Source: JAHBVL01 sp963712055 (GTDB lineage Bacteria; Chloroflexota; Chloroflexia; Thermomicrobiales; UBA6265). From it: a DNA stretch of 64,000 bases. Every line of letters starts with the position of its first letter. The stretch's first letter is position 1. The position numbers were made by a program, and so were the translations under genes. This document shows, in pieces, positions 63,630 to 64,000 of the stretch. The notes below the pieces were generated by a model. It made no database searches and was not told the DNA's origin. It saw nothing but the letters and a program-made list of their open reading frames with translations. The stretch lies in assembly GCA_963712055.1 (NCBI GenBank), contig CAVQGN010000009.1, positions 1 to 64,000 on the forward strand, given 5' to 3'.

Positions 63630-64000
63630 TCAGATCACCTCGAAATTGCTCACCATCCCGAGCAGGACCGCCGGAGCCCCTGTTTCAGGGTCCACAACCC
63701 AGCTGGTCTGGGTATAGATGCCAGGAGTGAGATCAAGTTCGATCCACATGATCTGACCGGGGGAGAGAATGGCAGCGTAGCCAACCCATTCCATCTGGCT
63801 CATGAAGTCTGTGCCCGCAGCGGGAGTTCCGGCGGTCGGCGTTCCCATCGAGTTAATGCCGAAGGCAAAGAGATAATCGTCAACGGTGATCTCGGTTGGA
63901 GAGCGGAACAACACGAGTTGCCGCGGTTGGGTTCCCACGTTCGTTATCTGGAAGATTTGGGGGCCAGCCGACACCGGTGATTCGGCGCCAATGAACTCAG
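63630..64000 (-). CDS. Exported protein with a cupredoxin-like look, N-terminus outside the window
   Basis: The last 123 residues of a protein whose start lies beyond the right edge. 'GPQIFQITNVGTQPRQLVLF', then 'TPTAGTPAAG', 'YAAILSPGQIMWIELDLTPG' and 'WVVDPETGAPAVLLGM' give the strand pattern of a small cupredoxin-like domain, without visible copper ligands in this part. Similar exported proteins are common in Thermomicrobiales. The convergent LuxR gene ends 44 bp away. Confidence 0.7.
   Translation of the reverse strand, partial: EFIGAESPVSAGPQIFQITNVGTQPRQLVLFRSPTEITVDDYLFAFGINSMGTPTAGTPAAGTDFMSQMEWVGYAAILSPGQIMWIELDLTPGIYTQTSWVVDPETGAPAVLLGMVSNFEVI

Noticed and set aside
1..64000. tRNA or rRNA genes
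   Set aside because: No T-loop consensus with a matching cloverleaf was found in the gaps by eye; a covariance scan would be needed to be sure.

Overview
The window looks like a chromosomal segment of a GC-rich, probably monoderm bacterium of the Chloroflexota, most likely class Thermomicrobia (order Thermomicrobiales). This is an inference from gene style and not from a marker phylogeny. Pointers are the many exported proteins carrying short Thr-Pro-Glu-Ala-type linkers next to the signal peptide or at the C-terminus, frequent twin-arginine leaders, SH3-repeat and prealbumin-fold surface proteins with an LPxTG-type anchor, F420-type luciferase-like oxidoreductases, and large STAND (NB-ARC/TPR) regulators. 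No rRNA, tRNA, CRISPR array, integrase, transposase or phage module was recognised.

Layout. 0-5.3 kb: a cytosine-deaminase-like amidohydrolase running off the left edge, a Uma2-type protein, and a McrBC restriction locus broken by many frameshifts. 5.4-13.2 kb: a Tat-exported intradiol dioxygenase, a large block of intergenic repeats, then the conserved cluster rpmH-rnpA-yidD-yidC-jag, a PfkB-type kinase, a second repeat block and mnmE. 13.2-24.9 kb is the accessory heart of the window. It holds an S41 peptidase, a truncated isochorismatase copy fused to an extra copy of the mnmE 3' end, a VapBC-type toxin-antitoxin pair, a second extra mnmE 3' end, two Tat-exported cysteine-rich paralogues, a divergent HTH-STAND regulator and the intact isochorismatase paralogue. 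The repeated mnmE 3' ends mark mnmE as a probable integration hotspot with stacked remnants.

25-44 kb: mostly single genes. These include GNAT, VOC and methyltransferase proteins, a Bax-inhibitor-like membrane protein, a secreted rhodanese, gltX, a STAND-LuxR regulator, a structured intergenic region in front of a META-domain protein, a CrtC/AttH-like lipocalin, an LLM oxidoreductase, a five-SH3 protein with a degenerate M23-like domain, a Gfo/Idh/MocA dehydrogenase, a class III aminotransferase and a DUF1801 protein. 44-54.7 kb: two tandem KimA-like APC permeases, a 1317-residue surface protein with SH3 and prealbumin-like repeats and an LPNTG anchor, and a TIM-barrel/DUF309 fusion. 54.7-64 kb: smc, rhomboid, a small YtxH-like protein, a secreted beta-propeller-like protein, an enolase-superfamily enzyme, a LuxR regulator containing a 32-bp perfect palindrome, and a partial exported protein.

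A recurring feature is frameshifts. They cluster in accessory genes (amidohydrolase, mcrB, mcrC, S41 peptidase, Cys-rich proteins, TIM-barrel/DUF309, beta-propeller), while long core genes such as smc, gltX, mnmE and the permeases are intact. That argues for decay of some accessory genes, but assembly indels cannot be excluded from sequence alone. The best leads are the stacked mnmE 3' ends with their cargo, the Cys-rich Tat-exported pair, the anchored SH3/prealbumin surface protein, and the two intergenic repeat arrays that share one hairpin-containing core.
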